DNA of 64,000 nucleotides from Paenibacillus sp. NFR01 (GCF_900111565.1 NZ_FOIK01000001.1:1519309-1583308); one strand, 5' to 3'. Shown: positions 36,448-46,938, numbered from the stretch's first letter. Translations and numbers: made by a program. The notes: generated by a model from the letters alone, not told the origin.

Positions 36448-37434
36448 TCACTCAACCTTCACCGGGAGCACGCGCTCCGGCGACAGCGTCTCGCTTACCG
36501 TACCCAGCGTCAGGCCTTTGGCCCGGATTGCATCGATCATGCCCTTCAGCGCGACGGAGGACGAACGCGTCGGATGCATGAGAATAAGGCTGCCCGGCTC
36601 GACCTTGGAGCCGATCTTCGCGACGATCGAGCTTGGCGAAGGATGGGTCCAGTCGACGGTATCGAGTGTCCAGAGCACGGTTTTGAGACCGAGCGAAGCG
36701 GCAATCTCCACCGTCTCCTGGTCAAAATCGCCCGATGGCGGCGCAAACCAGCGGTTTTCTACGCCAAGGCTGTCTTTGAGCAGCTTCTGCGTCTTGCTAA
36801 TCTCTGCCGTCGCCCGCGCCTTGCTGAGGGTGCTCATGTTGGGGTGGGTATACGCATGATTTTCCAGCTCGTGCCCGCGCTTTTGAATTTCTTCGGCCAG
36901 TGCCTTGTTTTTGCTCAGCCAGCTGCCGTCCAGAAAAAAAGTCGCCTTCACCTTCTCCTGATCCAGCACGTCCAGCATCGGCACGATATATTCATTGCCC
37001 CAAGCCACGTTAATCATCAGCGAGACCATCGGCTTAGCCGGATTGCCCCGGTAAATCGGCTGTGCCCCGAGATCATCCAGCGTAATCTTCGCCGGAATTT
37101 GCCGGGTTACCCATTGTATGGCGTCTGTACTGCCACGCAGCAGCGTTTCCCGGTAAGTCGCTTCTACATCTACCTCCATACCATTGTAGCCCGGAATCGC
37201 CTTCCAGACCCGGTCTACGACGGCATCGACAGGCGCAGCATTCAGCTTGGCTGCCTCGTTTTCGATACTCGCACGCAGATTCTTTTTCTCCGCTTTCGGA
37301 ACCATGCCCCATACGGCAGCAGCCGGCTGCGGCTTCATCGCCTGCAGCATGTCCTTCACTGGACCGACCGTGCTTCCAATGCCGACGACGATGGCCATAC
37401 AGGCCAGTACCACCGCCGCTTTATCCGTTCTCAT
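36448..37434 (-). CDS. ylxY: Polysaccharide deacetylase family protein (YlxY)
   Basis: Probably an extracellular CE4-fold protein. One N-terminal hydrophobic segment (residues 8-22, AVVLACMAIVVGIGS) serves as anchor or signal; the NodB homology domain is in the second half, with the expected metal segment ENHAYTHPNM (H-x3-H) and the motifs FAPPSGDFDQETVE and LWTLDTVDW. Part of the first Asp motif reads FFLDGSWLSK, as in sporulation-linked homologues. Start ATG at 37434 after GGGGAGG. Same order pnp-ylxY-mlpA as in B. subtilis. Whether it deacetylates peptidoglycan is not known. Confidence 0.88.
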   Translation of the reverse strand: MRTDKAAVVLACMAIVVGIGSTVGPVKDMLQAMKPQPAAAVWGMVPKAEKKNLRASIENEAAKLNAAPVDAVVDRVWKAIPGYNGMEVDVEATYRETLLRGSTDAIQWVTRQIPAKITLDDLGAQPIYRGNPAKPMVSLMINVAWGNEYIVPMLDVLDQEKVKATFFLDGSWLSKNKALAEEIQKRGHELENHAYTHPNMSTLSKARATAEISKTQKLLKDSLGVENRWFAPPSGDFDQETVEIAASLGLKTVLWTLDTVDWTHPSPSSIVAKIGSKVEPGSLILMHPTRSSSVALKGMIDAIRAKGLTLGTVSETLSPERVLPVKVE

Positions 37435-37537
37435 AACGCCCTTCCTCCCCGGGATGCACCGACTCCCCGCTTTTACAACGGGGGACGCTTTGTCCAAAGC
37501 CTATGAATCTTCGGGCAGAAATATTCGGGAGCTCACA

Positions 37538-37571
37538 ATAAAAAAAGACAGAAAAGCATACGCTTCTGTCT
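37538..37571 (-). terminator. Terminator of pnp
   Basis: AGACAGAAAAGC (37546-37557) pairs with GCTTCTGTCT (37562-37571), followed on the minus strand by TTTTTTTATTG. It is preceded in the transcript by a perfect 16-bp palindrome, CCTGTCCGCGGACAGG, at 37579-37594, so pnp mRNA ends in two hairpins. Confidence 0.9.
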
Positions 37572-37626
37572 CTTTGCTCCTGTCCGCGGACAGGTCGTCT
37601 TTAATTGTAGGATAGGGAACGCCGGC

Positions 37627-39729
37627 TTATGCCTTCGCGCCGCTCTCCGAAGTCAGCACGGCTTTGCGGGACAGGTTGACCCGACCTTGCTGGTCGATTT
37701 CGGTTACCTTGACGGTGATGGTGTCACCGATGGCGACCACGTCTTCCACTTTGGCTACGCGCTCCGTGGACAGCTGGGAAATATGCACCAGGCCGTCTTT
37801 GCCCGGAATCAGCTCAACGAAAGCGCCGAACTTTTCGATCCGGCGAACCGTACCGACATAGATCTCGCCTACTTGGACTTCCTTGACGATGCCTTCGATG
37901 ATGCCTTTGGCTTTCTGGATCATCGCTTCGTCGGAAGAACTGATGAAGACGCGTCCGTCCTGCTCGATATCGATCTTCACGCCGGTTTCATCAATGATTT
38001 TGTTGATGATTTTGCCGCCGGCGCCGATAACGTCGCGGATTTTGTCCGGGTTAATGTTGATAATGATGATCTTAGGCGCATATTTCGAAAGGCTTTCTCT
38101 TGGCGCAGAGATGGCTTCCATCATCTTGCCGAGAATGAACATCCGGCCTTCTTTGGCTTGTTTGAGCGCATCCTGCAGAATGCTGCGGTCGATGCCCGCA
38201 ATTTTGATATCCATTTGGATGGCGGTTACGCCTTCGGCGGTACCGGCAACTTTAAAGTCCATGTCGCCCAGATGGTCTTCCATGCCTTGAATATCCGTAA
38301 GGATCGATACATGTTCGCCGTCCTTGATCAGGCCCATCGCCACGCCGGCAACCGGCGCTTTGATCGGTACGCCTGCATCCATCATTGCCAGGGTGCTGGC
38401 GCAGATGCTTGCCTGCGAGGTCGAACCGTTCGATTCAATAACTTCGGATACGAGACGGATGGTATACGGGAAATCCGCTTCGCTAGGAATTACCTTGGAC
38501 AACGCACGCTCGCCGAGCGCTCCGTGCCCGATTTCGCGGCGGCCCGGTGCCCGGAGCGGACGCGCTTCCCCTACGCTGAACGGCGGGAAGTTGTAATGAT
38601 GCATGAAGCGTTTGGTTTCAGCCAGGTCGATTCCGTCGAGGATCTGCACATCGCCGAGCGCGCCAAGCGTACAGACGCTGAGCGCCTGGGTTTGTCCGCG
38701 GGTGAACAAGCCGGAGCCGTGGGTTCGCGGAAGCAAGTTCGTGTCGCAGTCGATCGGGCGGATCTCATCAAGTTTACGGCCGTCCGGACGCACTTTATCA
38801 TGAGTGATCAGTCGTCTGACTTCTTCTTTAACGATGTCATGCAGTACTTCCTTAACATCCTTCAGCAATTCAGGCGATTCTATGTATTTCTCAGCGAAAT
38901 ACGCGACCGTCTCATTGTTGACAACGTCGATGGCTTCCTGACGGGCATGCTTCTCGGCAATTTTAACCGCTTCTACGAGACGTTCAGACGCAAAAGCGCG
39001 GACCTCTGCGTTCACTTCGGCATTAACCGCATGCAGTTTGACTTCCATCTTCACTTTGCCGGCGATTTTCACCAGTTCTTCGATCGTCGCCACAATGTTC
39101 TTGATTTCTTCGTGGCCGAACATAATGGCTTCCAGCATCGCTTCTTCCGGCACTTCATTGGCTTCGGCTTCCACCATCATGATGGCATCCTTCGTTCCGG
39201 CAACCACCACGAACATATCGCTGATTTCCTGCTGGGCGATCGTCGGGTTAATGATGAACTCGCCGTTGATCCGTCCAACGTTCACACCGCCAATCGGGCC
39301 GTCAAACGGCACGTCGGAGATGCTCAGCGCAGCGGAAGTGCCGATCATTGCGGCAATTTCCGGCGAGCAATCCTGATCCACGCTCATGACCAGGTTCAGC
39401 ACCTGCACGTCATTGCGGAATCCTTCCGGAAAGAGCGGACGAATCGGACGGTCGGTCAGACGGCTGGACAGAATCGCTTTTTCACTCGGTCTGCCTTCCC
39501 GTTTGATGAAGCCGCCCGGGATTTTGCCGACGGCGTATAATCTTTCCTCATAGTTGACGGTTAACGGAAAAAAGTCCAGATCCTTAGGTTCACTGGAGGC
39601 TGTAACCGTACACAAAACCGCAGTATCGCCATAACGGACCATCACTGCCGCATTCGCCTGCTTCGCCAAACGGCCGGTTTCCAGCACGAGCGGTCGTCCG
39701 CCCAGCAGCATTTCTACACGTTGTTCCAT
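37627..39729 (-). CDS. pnp: Polyribonucleotide nucleotidyltransferase (PNPase)
   Basis: 3'-5' phosphorolytic exoribonuclease. Two RNase PH domains (start [20 protein letters not shown]; second begins near residue 310 with [12 protein letters not shown] and contains [19 protein letters not shown]), a KH domain ([15 protein letters not shown]) and an S1 domain ([20 protein letters not shown]). 700 residues, full length. ATG at 39729 after AAGGAGGG. It follows rpsO, separated by a terminator. Confidence 0.98.
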   Translation of the reverse strand: MEQRVEMLLGGRPLVLETGRLAKQANAAVMVRYGDTAVLCTVTASSEPKDLDFFPLTVNYEERLYAVGKIPGGFIKREGRPSEKAILSSRLTDRPIRPLFPEGFRNDVQVLNLVMSVDQDCSPEIAAMIGTSAALSISDVPFDGPIGGVNVGRINGEFIINPTIAQQEISDMFVVVAGTKDAIMMVEAEANEVPEEAMLEAIMFGHEEIKNIVATIEELVKIAGKVKMEVKLHAVNAEVNAEVRAFASERLVEAVKIAEKHARQEAIDVVNNETVAYFAEKYIESPELLKDVKEVLHDIVKEEVRRLITHDKVRPDGRKLDEIRPIDCDTNLLPRTHGSGLFTRGQTQALSVCTLGALGDVQILDGIDLAETKRFMHHYNFPPFSVGEARPLRAPGRREIGHGALGERALSKVIPSEADFPYTIRLVSEVIESNGSTSQASICASTLAMMDAGVPIKAPVAGVAMGLIKDGEHVSILTDIQGMEDHLGDMDFKVAGTAEGVTAIQMDIKIAGIDRSILQDALKQAKEGRMFILGKMMEAISAPRESLSKYAPKIIIININPDKIRDVIGAGGKIINKIIDETGVKIDIEQDGRVFISSSDEAMIQKAKGIIEGIVKEVQVGEIYVGTVRRIEKFGAFVELIPGKDGLVHISQLSTERVAKVEDVVAIGDTITVKVTEIDQQGRVNLSRKAVLTSESGAKA

Positions 39730-39761
39730 AAAATCCCTCCTTATTGTTTCTATGATCTCAA

Positions 39762-39806
39762 GCAAAAACGGCTTGTCCTTCCGGATGAAAGGTAATATAG
39801 CCGTTT
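39762..39806 (-). terminator. Terminator between rpsO and pnp
   Basis: AAACGGCT (39766-39773) pairs with AGCCGTTT (39799-39806), with CCTT/AAGG pairing inside, and minus-strand TTTTTGC follows. It lies 140 bp after rpsO and 33 bp before pnp, so it could act as an attenuator for pnp as well. Confidence 0.7.
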
Positions 39807-39945
39807 ATCGCGAATCCTATCTACTTGCTTGTTACCAAAGTTTTCCCTAAATTTTCAAAAAGCAACCCGGCTGTCCCGTTGTCGCTCCGAAAAGGACATA
39901 CGGTATACAACCAGGCTGCTTTAAGGGTAGTAGTCTTATGGAAAA

Positions 39946-40215
39946 TTAACGACGCAATCCCAGTTTTTCAATCAGGGCGCTGTAACGTTGAACGTCCTTG
40001 TTCTTCAGGTACGCCAGCAGCTTACGACGTTGTCCAACCATTTTCAGCAGTCCGCGGCGGGAATGATGATCCTTCTTGTGCGTACGCAAGTGGTTGGTCA
40101 AGTTAACGATATTTTCCGTAAGGATAGCAACTTGCACCTCAGGGGATCCGGTATCGGATTCATGAGTTTTGTGCTCGTCGATCAATTGGTGTTTACGCTC
40201 TTGAGTCAATGCCAT
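39946..40215 (-). CDS. rpsO: 30S ribosomal protein S15
   Basis: 89-residue S15, binds the central domain of 16S rRNA early in 30S assembly. The sequence [35 protein letters not shown] and [21 protein letters not shown] is the family standard. GAAGGAGGTGAACAGG precedes the ATG. It has its own promoter and a leader of about 97 nt that may be the S15 feedback site, as known for rpsO in several bacteria. Confidence 0.98.
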   Translation of the reverse strand: MALTQERKHQLIDEHKTHESDTGSPEVQVAILTENIVNLTNHLRTHKKDHHSRRGLLKMVGQRRKLLAYLKNKDVQRYSALIEKLGLRR

Positions 40216-40318
40216 CCTGTTCACCTCCTTCATAATAATCGCCGTTAGCCTCGTAGCCGTCGGTGAGAACGGGCAACCAAGCCAAGGTTATGGTGCTGTC
40301 ATGCCAGCAACGTTTATC

Positions 40319-40347
40319 AGTATAGCATCTATAGCAACAAAAGTAAA
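40319..40347 (-). promoter_or_regulatory. Promoter and leader of rpsO
   Basis: TTTACT (40342-40347), 17 bp, TATACT (40319-40324) on the minus strand. The leader (about 40216-40312) can pair in several ways, for example CCGT with ACGG around 40262-40277 and GCTGGCATGACAGC just after the start; a fold calculation is needed to judge it. Confidence 0.6.
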
Positions 40348-40365
40348 TGGCATGTCCAGCACAGG

Positions 40366-41313
40366 TTAATGCAGCTGCGCAAGCAGCCGTTTCGCCGTTT
40401 CCGCGTCCTCGCCGATCTGCGCAATCAGCGCGCCGACAGACTCAAACTTGCGTTCGGGGCGAATAAAGGAGATGAGCTCCACCTTAAGATCATGTCCGTA
40501 AATATCCTGCGCGAAGTCGAACAGATGTACTTCGAAGCTCGGCTGGATTGATCCGTCATGAAAAGTTGGCTTAACACCGACATTCATCACTCCGGTCAGC
40601 GCGGTCTCCCCGTCGTAAGCCTTTACCGCGTAAACGCCTTTCGCGGGAACGACGTAGCGGTCTGCCAGGCGAAGGTTCGCCGTTGGAAAACCGATCGTCC
40701 GGCCGCGCTTCTCTCCGTCCACGACGGTACCGCACAGATGATACGGACGGCCGAACCAGCTATTCGCCAGCGCCAAATCACCGGAGAGCAGGCTTTTGCG
40801 GATGCCCGAGCTGCTGACTTTCTCCCCGCCGATCAGAAACGGCGGTGTAGTGATGACCTCCATCCGCCCGCTGCCCAGCTCGCGCAGCATCTCGGCATCG
40901 CCTTCGCCCTTGTAACCGAAGCGGAAATCAAAGCCGACGACGGCAGTCGCCAGTTCAAGCGGAAAAATCATCCCCGTGACGAAATCGTGCGGACTCACCC
41001 GGGAGAGCTGCTCGTTAAATTCAATGATATATAATAGATCGACGCCCATCCCGGCCAAAATCTCCTGCTTGTCCTGCAGCGGGGTCAAATAACCTTCATA
41101 ATCGCCCTTGCCCATCACATCCTTCGGATGGGGATGAAAGGTGATGACGGCTGCCGGCACGCCCAGGCGGCGGGCTTCAGCAACGGCGGAAGCGATCACT
41201 GCGGCATGCCCGCGGTGCAGTCCGTCGAATTGACCCAGGGCGGCAACCTGCGGCTGCCCCCACTCCTTGGCCGCTTCCGGCGTTATCGGATAATTTAAGG
41301 TAACGGTTTTCAC
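40366..41313 (-). CDS. ribF: Bifunctional riboflavin kinase/FAD synthetase
   Basis: Makes FMN from riboflavin and then FAD. N-terminal nucleotidyltransferase domain with GQFDGLHRGH and a later GGEKVSSSGIRKSL; C-terminal flavokinase domain with GRTIGFPTANL and VKPTFHDGSIQPSFEVHLFD. 315 residues. GTG at 41313 is preferred (AGGTGAG before it) to the GTG at 41325, which overlaps that site. Follows truB by 31 bp. Confidence 0.96.
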   Translation of the reverse strand: MKTVTLNYPITPEAAKEWGQPQVAALGQFDGLHRGHAAVIASAVAEARRLGVPAAVITFHPHPKDVMGKGDYEGYLTPLQDKQEILAGMGVDLLYIIEFNEQLSRVSPHDFVTGMIFPLELATAVVGFDFRFGYKGEGDAEMLRELGSGRMEVITTPPFLIGGEKVSSSGIRKSLLSGDLALANSWFGRPYHLCGTVVDGEKRGRTIGFPTANLRLADRYVVPAKGVYAVKAYDGETALTGVMNVGVKPTFHDGSIQPSFEVHLFDFAQDIYGHDLKVELISFIRPERKFESVGALIAQIGEDAETAKRLLAQLH

Positions 41314-41344
41314 GCTGCTTCTCACCTACAATTCACAAATAAAG

Positions 41345-42262
41345 TCAATCATTCTGCGCAAACACTTTGACGGGAGCAATGGCCCCGTCTTCATCGCGTT
41401 CAAAAATACCGAGGAAATCGCCGCCCGGCGCATACAGCCGGAGATGGCCGCTGACTTTGACTTCCGGCGCCACCAGGCGGCTGGACAGCCGCTGGCCGGA
41501 AATCGCCGCCCGTACCTTCTCTTCCGTGACGATATGGCGGGGCAAATGCGAAATGGCCTCGTCGGCCGGGATCAGTACAGACTGCAGTGTTCCCGCTTCG
41601 CGGTGCTCGGCAATCTGCTCCAATGTCAGGCAGCGGCTAACCGGGATGCCGGCCGACATTGTGCGCGTCAACTTCACCATCACCGCAGGCACGGCCAAAG
41701 CCTGGCCGATATCGACGCACAGCGTGCGGATATAGGTTCCTTTGGAACAGCGCACCCGGAAGGTAATCTCGGGATGCGGCTGATTGAGGTTCAGCTCGGT
41801 CGCCTCCAGCTCGTAAATCTCCACTTCGCGGCTTTTGCGTTCCACGGTTTTTCCCGCCCGGGCCAGCTCGTACAGCCGCTTGCCGTCCACCTTGACCGCC
41901 GAATACATCGGCGGAACCTGGGAGATGACGCCAGTGAACGAATCCAGCACCCGACGGACATCAGCTTCCGATACTTTCACTTCGTCAAGCTGTTCAAGCA
42001 CGGTGCCGGTGATATCCTCGGTATCGGTGGATAAGCCCAGCCTTACGGTTGCAATATATTCCTTGGGCAATTCCTGAATATACTCGACAATCCGCGTGGC
42101 CCGGCCAAGACAAAGCGGAAGCACGCCGGTCACCTGGGGATCGAGTGTGCCCGCATGGCCGATCCGTTTCATTCCGATAATCCGCCGCGCCTTGGCGACG
42201 ACATCATGGGAGGTAAAGCCTGCCGGCTTGAATACGGCAAGTACGCCGCTCAGTTCGCTCAT
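41345..42262 (-). CDS. truB: tRNA pseudouridine(55) synthase
   Basis: Makes the universal pseudouridine 55 in the T-loop. Catalytic aspartate D41 in HAGTLDPQVTGVL; also YIATVRLGLSTDTEDITG and a thumb region PPMYSAVKVDGKRLYELAR. A C-terminal PUA-like part ends the protein. 305 residues. Its ATG overlaps the TGA of nrnA by four bases. Confidence 0.97.
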   Translation of the reverse strand: MSELSGVLAVFKPAGFTSHDVVAKARRIIGMKRIGHAGTLDPQVTGVLPLCLGRATRIVEYIQELPKEYIATVRLGLSTDTEDITGTVLEQLDEVKVSEADVRRVLDSFTGVISQVPPMYSAVKVDGKRLYELARAGKTVERKSREVEIYELEATELNLNQPHPEITFRVRCSKGTYIRTLCVDIGQALAVPAVMVKLTRTMSAGIPVSRCLTLEQIAEHREAGTLQSVLIPADEAISHLPRHIVTEEKVRAAISGQRLSSRLVAPEVKVSGHLRLYAPGGDFLGIFERDEDGAIAPVKVFAQND

Positions 42263-43236
42263 AGGCGTTTGCGTACCTCCTCCAGCACGCGCGGAATCGC
42301 TTCTTCCAGCGTCATATCGATTCGCGCACCGGCAGCGCGGGTATGGCCCCCGCCGCCGAACACCTGGGCCAGCTCGGCCACATCGACCTTGCCGGCAGAG
42401 CGCAGGCTGACCTTCACCGACCGCTCGGTAATCACCTTGAACAGCATACCCACTTCCACGCCGCGGATATTGCGCGGATAATTGACGATGCCCTCGAGAT
42501 CCTCATTGGCCGCACCGCACTCCTCCATATCCTGCGGTGTTACATACACCCAGGCGATATCGCCATCAGAACTGAGCTGCAGCGTGTTCAGCGCCCGATT
42601 GAGCACCTTCACCTGTGCCAGCGTCATCTCCTCCAGCAGTGTCTCCGCCAGTTCCGGACCGTTCACGCCAAGCGCCAGCAGCTCCGATACCGCAGCCATC
42701 ACTTTCGGTGAAGTATTCGTATACCGGAAACCGCCGGTATCCGTCAACAGCCCGGTATACAGGGCTGTTGCCACATCGATATCCCACTGTACCTGAAACG
42801 TCTTCAGCAGGTCGAACAAAATTTCCGCAGTCGCCGCCGCATCCGGTTTGATCAGCGTAACCGCCCCGTATCCGTTATTGGTCGGATGATGGTCGATATT
42901 TGCAATAAGGGCATCGGGTGCGAAATAACGCTGAGTGAGGCCCACGCGCTGAAAGTCTGCGCAATCGACGCATATGACGCGGTCATATGTACGCGTCAAT
43001 TCGCCGTCGGCCAAATTGACGATTTGATCCGCATGCCACAAATATCTCATCCGCTGCGGAATCGGACCTTCGTTCAGCATCGTAAATTTTTTGCCCAGAC
43101 ATGAGAGAAGCCAGCCCACCGCTAGGGTGGAGCTGACTGCATCTCCGTCCGGCTGAACATGCGACACTACTAAATAATCGTCATGATCCAGCAGAAACTC
43201 ACGGGTCTGCTGGAGACTTTGTTCATAGCTCTGCAT
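42259..43236 (-). CDS. nrnA: Bifunctional oligoribonuclease / PAP phosphatase NrnA
   Basis: DHH-DHHA1 phosphoesterase that degrades nanoRNA and dephosphorylates 3'-phosphoadenosine 5'-phosphate. Motifs: VSHVQPDGDAVSS, VICVDCADFQ, NIDHHPTNNGYG and C-terminal GGGGHTRAAG. 325 residues. In B. subtilis nrnA is elsewhere; here it sits between rbfA and truB, as in many other Firmicutes, with 16 bp after rbfA. Confidence 0.95.
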   Translation of the reverse strand: MQSYEQSLQQTREFLLDHDDYLVVSHVQPDGDAVSSTLAVGWLLSCLGKKFTMLNEGPIPQRMRYLWHADQIVNLADGELTRTYDRVICVDCADFQRVGLTQRYFAPDALIANIDHHPTNNGYGAVTLIKPDAAATAEILFDLLKTFQVQWDIDVATALYTGLLTDTGGFRYTNTSPKVMAAVSELLALGVNGPELAETLLEEMTLAQVKVLNRALNTLQLSSDGDIAWVYVTPQDMEECGAANEDLEGIVNYPRNIRGVEVGMLFKVITERSVKVSLRSAGKVDVAELAQVFGGGGHTRAAGARIDMTLEEAIPRVLEEVRKRL

Positions 43237-43252
43237 TCGCCGTCTCCTTTAT

Positions 43253-43606
43253 TTAGCTCTCTTCGTGTTTGCCGATTTCCCCGAGCAGCTTCTCGATATG
43301 ACTGCCGTACGCGACGGATTCATCAATCTTGAACACCAGCTCAGGGGTATGGCGCAGGCGGATCGCCTTGCCGAGTTCCGAACGGAGGAAGCCGTTCGCT
43401 TTCTCGATCGCCTTCAGCGAACCGTTCACCTGCTCCGCATCGCCAAAGACGCTGAGATATACCTTGGCCAGCGACAGATCGTTCGTTACATCAACTCCGG
43501 TAACGGTAACGAATCCGACGCGCGGATCCTTGAGACCGCTTTGGATCAGCTGGCTCAGCTCTTTTTTGATCTGCTCGCCAACCCGTCCGGCTCTGATTTT
43601 AGACAT
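43253..43606 (-). CDS. rbfA: 30S ribosome-binding factor A
   Basis: Cold-adaptation and 16S-maturation factor with a KH-like fold. 117 residues; marks are IKKELSQLIQ, DPRVGFVTVTGVDVTNDLS and RLRHTPELVFKIDES. ATG at 43606 (GAGGTG 7 nt before) preferred to the ATG two codons upstream. 18 bp after infB; the DUF503 gene ylxP that often stands here is absent. Confidence 0.95.
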   Translation of the reverse strand: MSKIRAGRVGEQIKKELSQLIQSGLKDPRVGFVTVTGVDVTNDLSLAKVYLSVFGDAEQVNGSLKAIEKANGFLRSELGKAIRLRHTPELVFKIDESVAYGSHIEKLLGEIGKHEES

Positions 43607-43624
43607 TTGCATTCACCTCTTCGC

Positions 43625-46315
43625 TTAGCGCTCTACCTTTTCCATGATGAACGCTTCGATAATGTCGCCCTCTTGGACGTCATTATAGCGTTCCAAAGAA
43701 ATGCCGCATTCATAACCTTGCGCTACTTCTTTGACATCGTCCTTGAAGCGCTTCAGGGTATCCACTTTGCCCTCAAACACAACGATTCCGCCACGGATCA
43801 AGCGCATTTCGCTATTGCGCGTAATTTTGCCGTCGATAACCATACAACCGGCGATGTTGCCGACCTTGCTGATTTTGATGACATTACGCACTTCGGCATG
43901 GCCGATAATGTTCTCTTTATAAACGGGCTCAAGCATCCCTTTCATTGCGCTTTCGATCTCTTCAATGACGTTGTAGATGATGTTGTGCAGACGCACATCC
44001 ACTTTCTCCTGCTCGGCAGTCGCTTTCGTCTGTGCGTCCGGACGGACGTTAAAGCCGATGACGATTGCATTGGAAGCTGCAGCGAGCGTAATATCGGATT
44101 CGGTAATCGCTCCGGCGCCGCTGTGGATGATTTTGACGCGGACGCCTTCAACCTCGATCTTAGCCAGCGAGCCTTTGAGCGCTTCGACGGAACCTTGCAC
44201 GTCGCCTTTGATGATCACGTTCAGATCCTTGATTTCGCCGTCCTTGATGTGCTTGAACAGATCATCCAGCGTGACGCGGGTATTCGTGTTCAGCTCGGAC
44301 TGACGCTGGGAGATCGAACGTCTGTCAGCGATCGCGCGGGCTTTCCGCTCGTCTTCGAAGACAATAAACGGATCGCCGGCTTGCGGCACTTCCGTCAAAC
44401 CGGTAATTTCCACCGGCGTGGAAGGACCCGCTTCCTTAATCTTGCGGCCCTTGTCGTTGACCATCGCCCGAACGCGGCCGAAGCAGTTGCCGGCTACAAA
44501 TGCGTCGCCGACCTTCAGCGTACCGTTCTGTACGAGGATACGGGCTACCGGACCTCTGCTCTTGTCGAGTTCGGCTTCGACGACCGTACCGCGGGCGCGT
44601 TTGTCCGGATTTGCTTTATATTCGTTCACTTCGGCAACGAGCAGGATCATCTCCAGGAGTTCATCCAGATTGATGCGTTGCTTCGCGGAAAGGTTAACGA
44701 AAATGGTGTCGCCGCCCCACTCTTCCGGAACGAGCTCATAATTGGTCAGCTCTTGCTTCACGCGGTCAGGATCGGCACCCGGTTTGTCGATTTTGTTGAC
44801 GGCAACAATGATCGGCAGGCCGGCGGCCTTCGCATGGTTGATTGCTTCCACCGTTTGCGGCATGACGCCGTCGTCGGCCGCCACTACGATGATCGTAATA
44901 TCAGTAACCTGCGCACCGCGGGCACGCATCGCGGTAAACGCTTCGTGACCCGGAGTATCGAGGAACGTGATCTTCTTCTGGTTGATTTCAACCTGGTACG
45001 CACCGATATGCTGCGTGATGCCGCCGGCTTCGCCGCCGGTCACGTTCGTGGAACGGATGGCGTCGAGCAGCGTTGTTTTACCATGGTCGACGTGACCCAT
45101 GATCGTTACGACCGGTGGACGCGGCTTCAGATCTTCCGCGGAGTCGTTTTCTTCGATGTTCTCGAAGGTATCTTCGTCAACCGGAATCTTCACTTCCACT
45201 TCCACGCCGAACTCGCCGGCGAGCAGTTGGATCGTTTCGATGTCCAGTTCCTGGTTAATCGTAGCCATGACGCCCATTAGGATCAGCTTCTTGATAACTT
45301 CGGAAGCATCCTTATGCAGCAGTTTGGCGGTTTCGCCGACGGTCATGTTGCCGCGGACGATAATCTTCTTCGGCGTGTTGTCGATCTTCTCGCGGCGTTC
45401 CACCGGAGCTGAATTTCTGCCGCGGTTTTTGCCCCCGCGGTTGTTGCCGCCGCGGAAATTGCCGCCGCCTTTACCATCTTCAAACCGCTTTTGGTTGTTG
45501 TTGCTGGCTCTGCCGTTGTTTGTCTTGCGGTTACGATCACCGCCGCCGCTGGTGCTGCTGCCGCCGCGGGAAAAATCGTTGCCGCCGGACGGAGCGCTTG
45601 CCGGACGGCTGTCCTGGCGTGGTGCGCCGCCTTGGCCTTGCGGACGGCTGCCGCCGAATCCGCCTTGTCCCTGCGGACGGTCGCCGCGTGGGGCTCCGCC
45701 TTGGCCTTGCGGACGCGGTGCGCCGCCTTGGCCTTGCGGACGGTCGCCGCGTGGGGCGCCGCCCTGTCCTTGCGGACGTCCTTCAGACGATCCGCCTTGT
45801 CCCTGCGGACGGTTGCCGCTGTATTGCGGGCGGTTGCCGCCGCCGGAATTTTGCGGACGATTGCCGCCTTGCGGACGGCTGCCGCCTGTACCCGATTGCT
45901 GCGGGCGGGAATTCTGTGAGGTTCCGGTGGAGCTTCTGCGGGAATCTTGTCCGCTTTGGGGCCTTTGTGACGTTGTCGATGAGTTATTGTTATGGTTACT
46001 GTTCATACCTACCTGCTTTTCCGGTTGATTTTTATTTGTGTTCTGACCTTGTTGCGGTTGCTCCGCGGTGGTGGTTGCGCTGACGGCCGGACGGGCTGGG
46101 GCGTTTCCGCCGGCCCGCTTTGCGGCTGCGTTTGATTTGATATCCTTGAAGAACTGCTCCACTTTACCCACGGCGCCGTTTTCCATGACACTCATATGAT
46201 TATTCACCGGAACATTCAGACGCTTCAAAATCGTAATAATTTCTTTGCTCGTCATGTTCAACGATTTGGCGTATTCATACACGCGCAGCTTGTCTTTATT
46301 GTCTTCCTTTGTCAA
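43625..46315 (-). CDS. infB: Translation initiation factor IF-2
   Basis: GTPase that brings initiator fMet-tRNA to the 30S subunit. N-terminal IF2_N module (residues 10-60), a glycine/asparagine/arginine/glutamine-rich disordered region (about 75-305) with six RPQGQGG repeats, a second IF2_N (about 318-370), then the G domain with GHVDHGKTT (about 407), DTPGHEAF and NKID, and the C-terminal tRNA-binding domain. TTG start at 46315 after GGAGG, 8-nt spacing; 896 residues, enlarged by the linker. Overlaps the end of ylxQ by 20 bp. Confidence 0.97.
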   Translation of the reverse strand: MTKEDNKDKLRVYEYAKSLNMTSKEIITILKRLNVPVNNHMSVMENGAVGKVEQFFKDIKSNAAAKRAGGNAPARPAVSATTTAEQPQQGQNTNKNQPEKQVGMNSNHNNNSSTTSQRPQSGQDSRRSSTGTSQNSRPQQSGTGGSRPQGGNRPQNSGGGNRPQYSGNRPQGQGGSSEGRPQGQGGAPRGDRPQGQGGAPRPQGQGGAPRGDRPQGQGGFGGSRPQGQGGAPRQDSRPASAPSGGNDFSRGGSSTSGGGDRNRKTNNGRASNNNQKRFEDGKGGGNFRGGNNRGGKNRGRNSAPVERREKIDNTPKKIIVRGNMTVGETAKLLHKDASEVIKKLILMGVMATINQELDIETIQLLAGEFGVEVEVKIPVDEDTFENIEENDSAEDLKPRPPVVTIMGHVDHGKTTLLDAIRSTNVTGGEAGGITQHIGAYQVEINQKKITFLDTPGHEAFTAMRARGAQVTDITIIVVAADDGVMPQTVEAINHAKAAGLPIIVAVNKIDKPGADPDRVKQELTNYELVPEEWGGDTIFVNLSAKQRINLDELLEMILLVAEVNEYKANPDKRARGTVVEAELDKSRGPVARILVQNGTLKVGDAFVAGNCFGRVRAMVNDKGRKIKEAGPSTPVEITGLTEVPQAGDPFIVFEDERKARAIADRRSISQRQSELNTNTRVTLDDLFKHIKDGEIKDLNVIIKGDVQGSVEALKGSLAKIEVEGVRVKIIHSGAGAITESDITLAAASNAIVIGFNVRPDAQTKATAEQEKVDVRLHNIIYNVIEEIESAMKGMLEPVYKENIIGHAEVRNVIKISKVGNIAGCMVIDGKITRNSEMRLIRGGIVVFEGKVDTLKRFKDDVKEVAQGYECGISLERYNDVQEGDIIEAFIMEKVER
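45626..45811 (-). repeat. Repeat block in infB encoding six RPQGQGG units
   Basis: Six copies of R-P-Q-G-Q-G-G separated by 2-5 residues (APRGD, AP, FGGS and similar) lie within this block. The DNA is also repetitive, so it may vary between strains by slippage. The whole biased region is about 45410-46090. Confidence 0.85.
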
Positions 46316-46631
46316 TAGCTCCACCTCCGACAGTATCTCCTAGACCTCTGGAGATCATTTCTGCGAATCCTTTATCCGTAACGGCCAGCGCCACGCGCTG
46401 ATCTTTGCCAATACTTGCCCCGAGTTCATCCCGGTGAAAAACGATTGCCAGTGGAATATCGTAAGTCCCGCATTTGTCGCGAAACTTTTTTTGGGTATTA
46501 TCCGAAGCGTCGGCGGCCAAAATGACCAGCTTCGCTTCGCCGGAGCGGATCGCCTTGAGCACAGCTTCGTCGCCGGTAACGACTTTGCCGGCCCGCATCG
46601 CCAGCCCCAGATGGGACAGTGCCTTATTCAT
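46296..46631 (-). CDS. ylxQ: L7Ae-family ribosomal protein YlxQ
   Basis: About 111-residue L7Ae/L30e/Gadd45-fold protein that binds kink-turn RNA; its role on the bacterial ribosome is not settled. Marks: [37 protein letters not shown] and [24 protein letters not shown] at 46631 overlaps the end of the upstream gene; a GTG at 46640 is an alternative. It overlaps infB downstream by 20 bp, so ylxR-ylxQ-infB are translationally linked. Confidence 0.93.
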   Translation of the reverse strand: MNKALSHLGLAMRAGKVVTGDEAVLKAIRSGEAKLVILAADASDNTQKKFRDKCGTYDIPLAIVFHRDELGASIGKDQRVALAVTDKGFAEMISRGLGDTVGGGAIDKGRQ

Positions 46632-46938
46632 CCGCCTCACTGTCCTTTGCCGCCAAAAACTGCTCTTCCACGCTGGTGAAGTCCCGGATCAGCTGGGCGT
46701 AAATTTCCGGGCTGACCTGGCATTTCAGCGCACGGTCAAGAGCTTTATTTTTTTGCGCCAGTTTAAAATACTCGAGCTTGCCGCAAATATAAGCGCCTCT
46801 GCCGGATTTTTTACCGGTGAGGTCAATCATGACTTCGCCTTCCGGCGTCCGCACGACACGGATCAGCTCTTTCTTCGGCATCATTTCCTGGCTCGCCACG
46901 CATTTGCGCAGCGGAACCTTGCGCTCTTTCTTCATCAT
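46624..46938 (-). CDS. rnpM: YlxR family protein (RNase P modulator RnpM)
   Basis: Small basic protein; in B. subtilis YlxR was reported to bind RNase P RNA (RnpM) and to influence many genes. Marks are KVPLRKCVASQEM, the positively charged KKELIRVVRTPEGEV, and the signature GRGAYICGKLEYFKLAQKN. Three consecutive ATGs (46941, 46938, 46935) follow a G-rich site GGGGGGG; the middle one has best spacing, so the start is uncertain by one codon. 104 residues. Confidence 0.92.
   Translation of the reverse strand: MMKKERKVPLRKCVASQEMMPKKELIRVVRTPEGEVMIDLTGKKSGRGAYICGKLEYFKLAQKNKALDRALKCQVSPEIYAQLIRDFTSVEEQFLAAKDSEADE

Noticed and set aside
37687-39540. 617-codon plus-strand frame opposite pnp
   Set aside because: Antisense to PNPase domains; phenylalanine/histidine/aspartate-rich pattern typical of antisense translation.
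43265-45280. 671-codon plus-strand open frame opposite infB
   Set aside because: Shadow of infB: it lies fully antisense to the G domain, has no ribosome site and its translation is unlike a folded protein.
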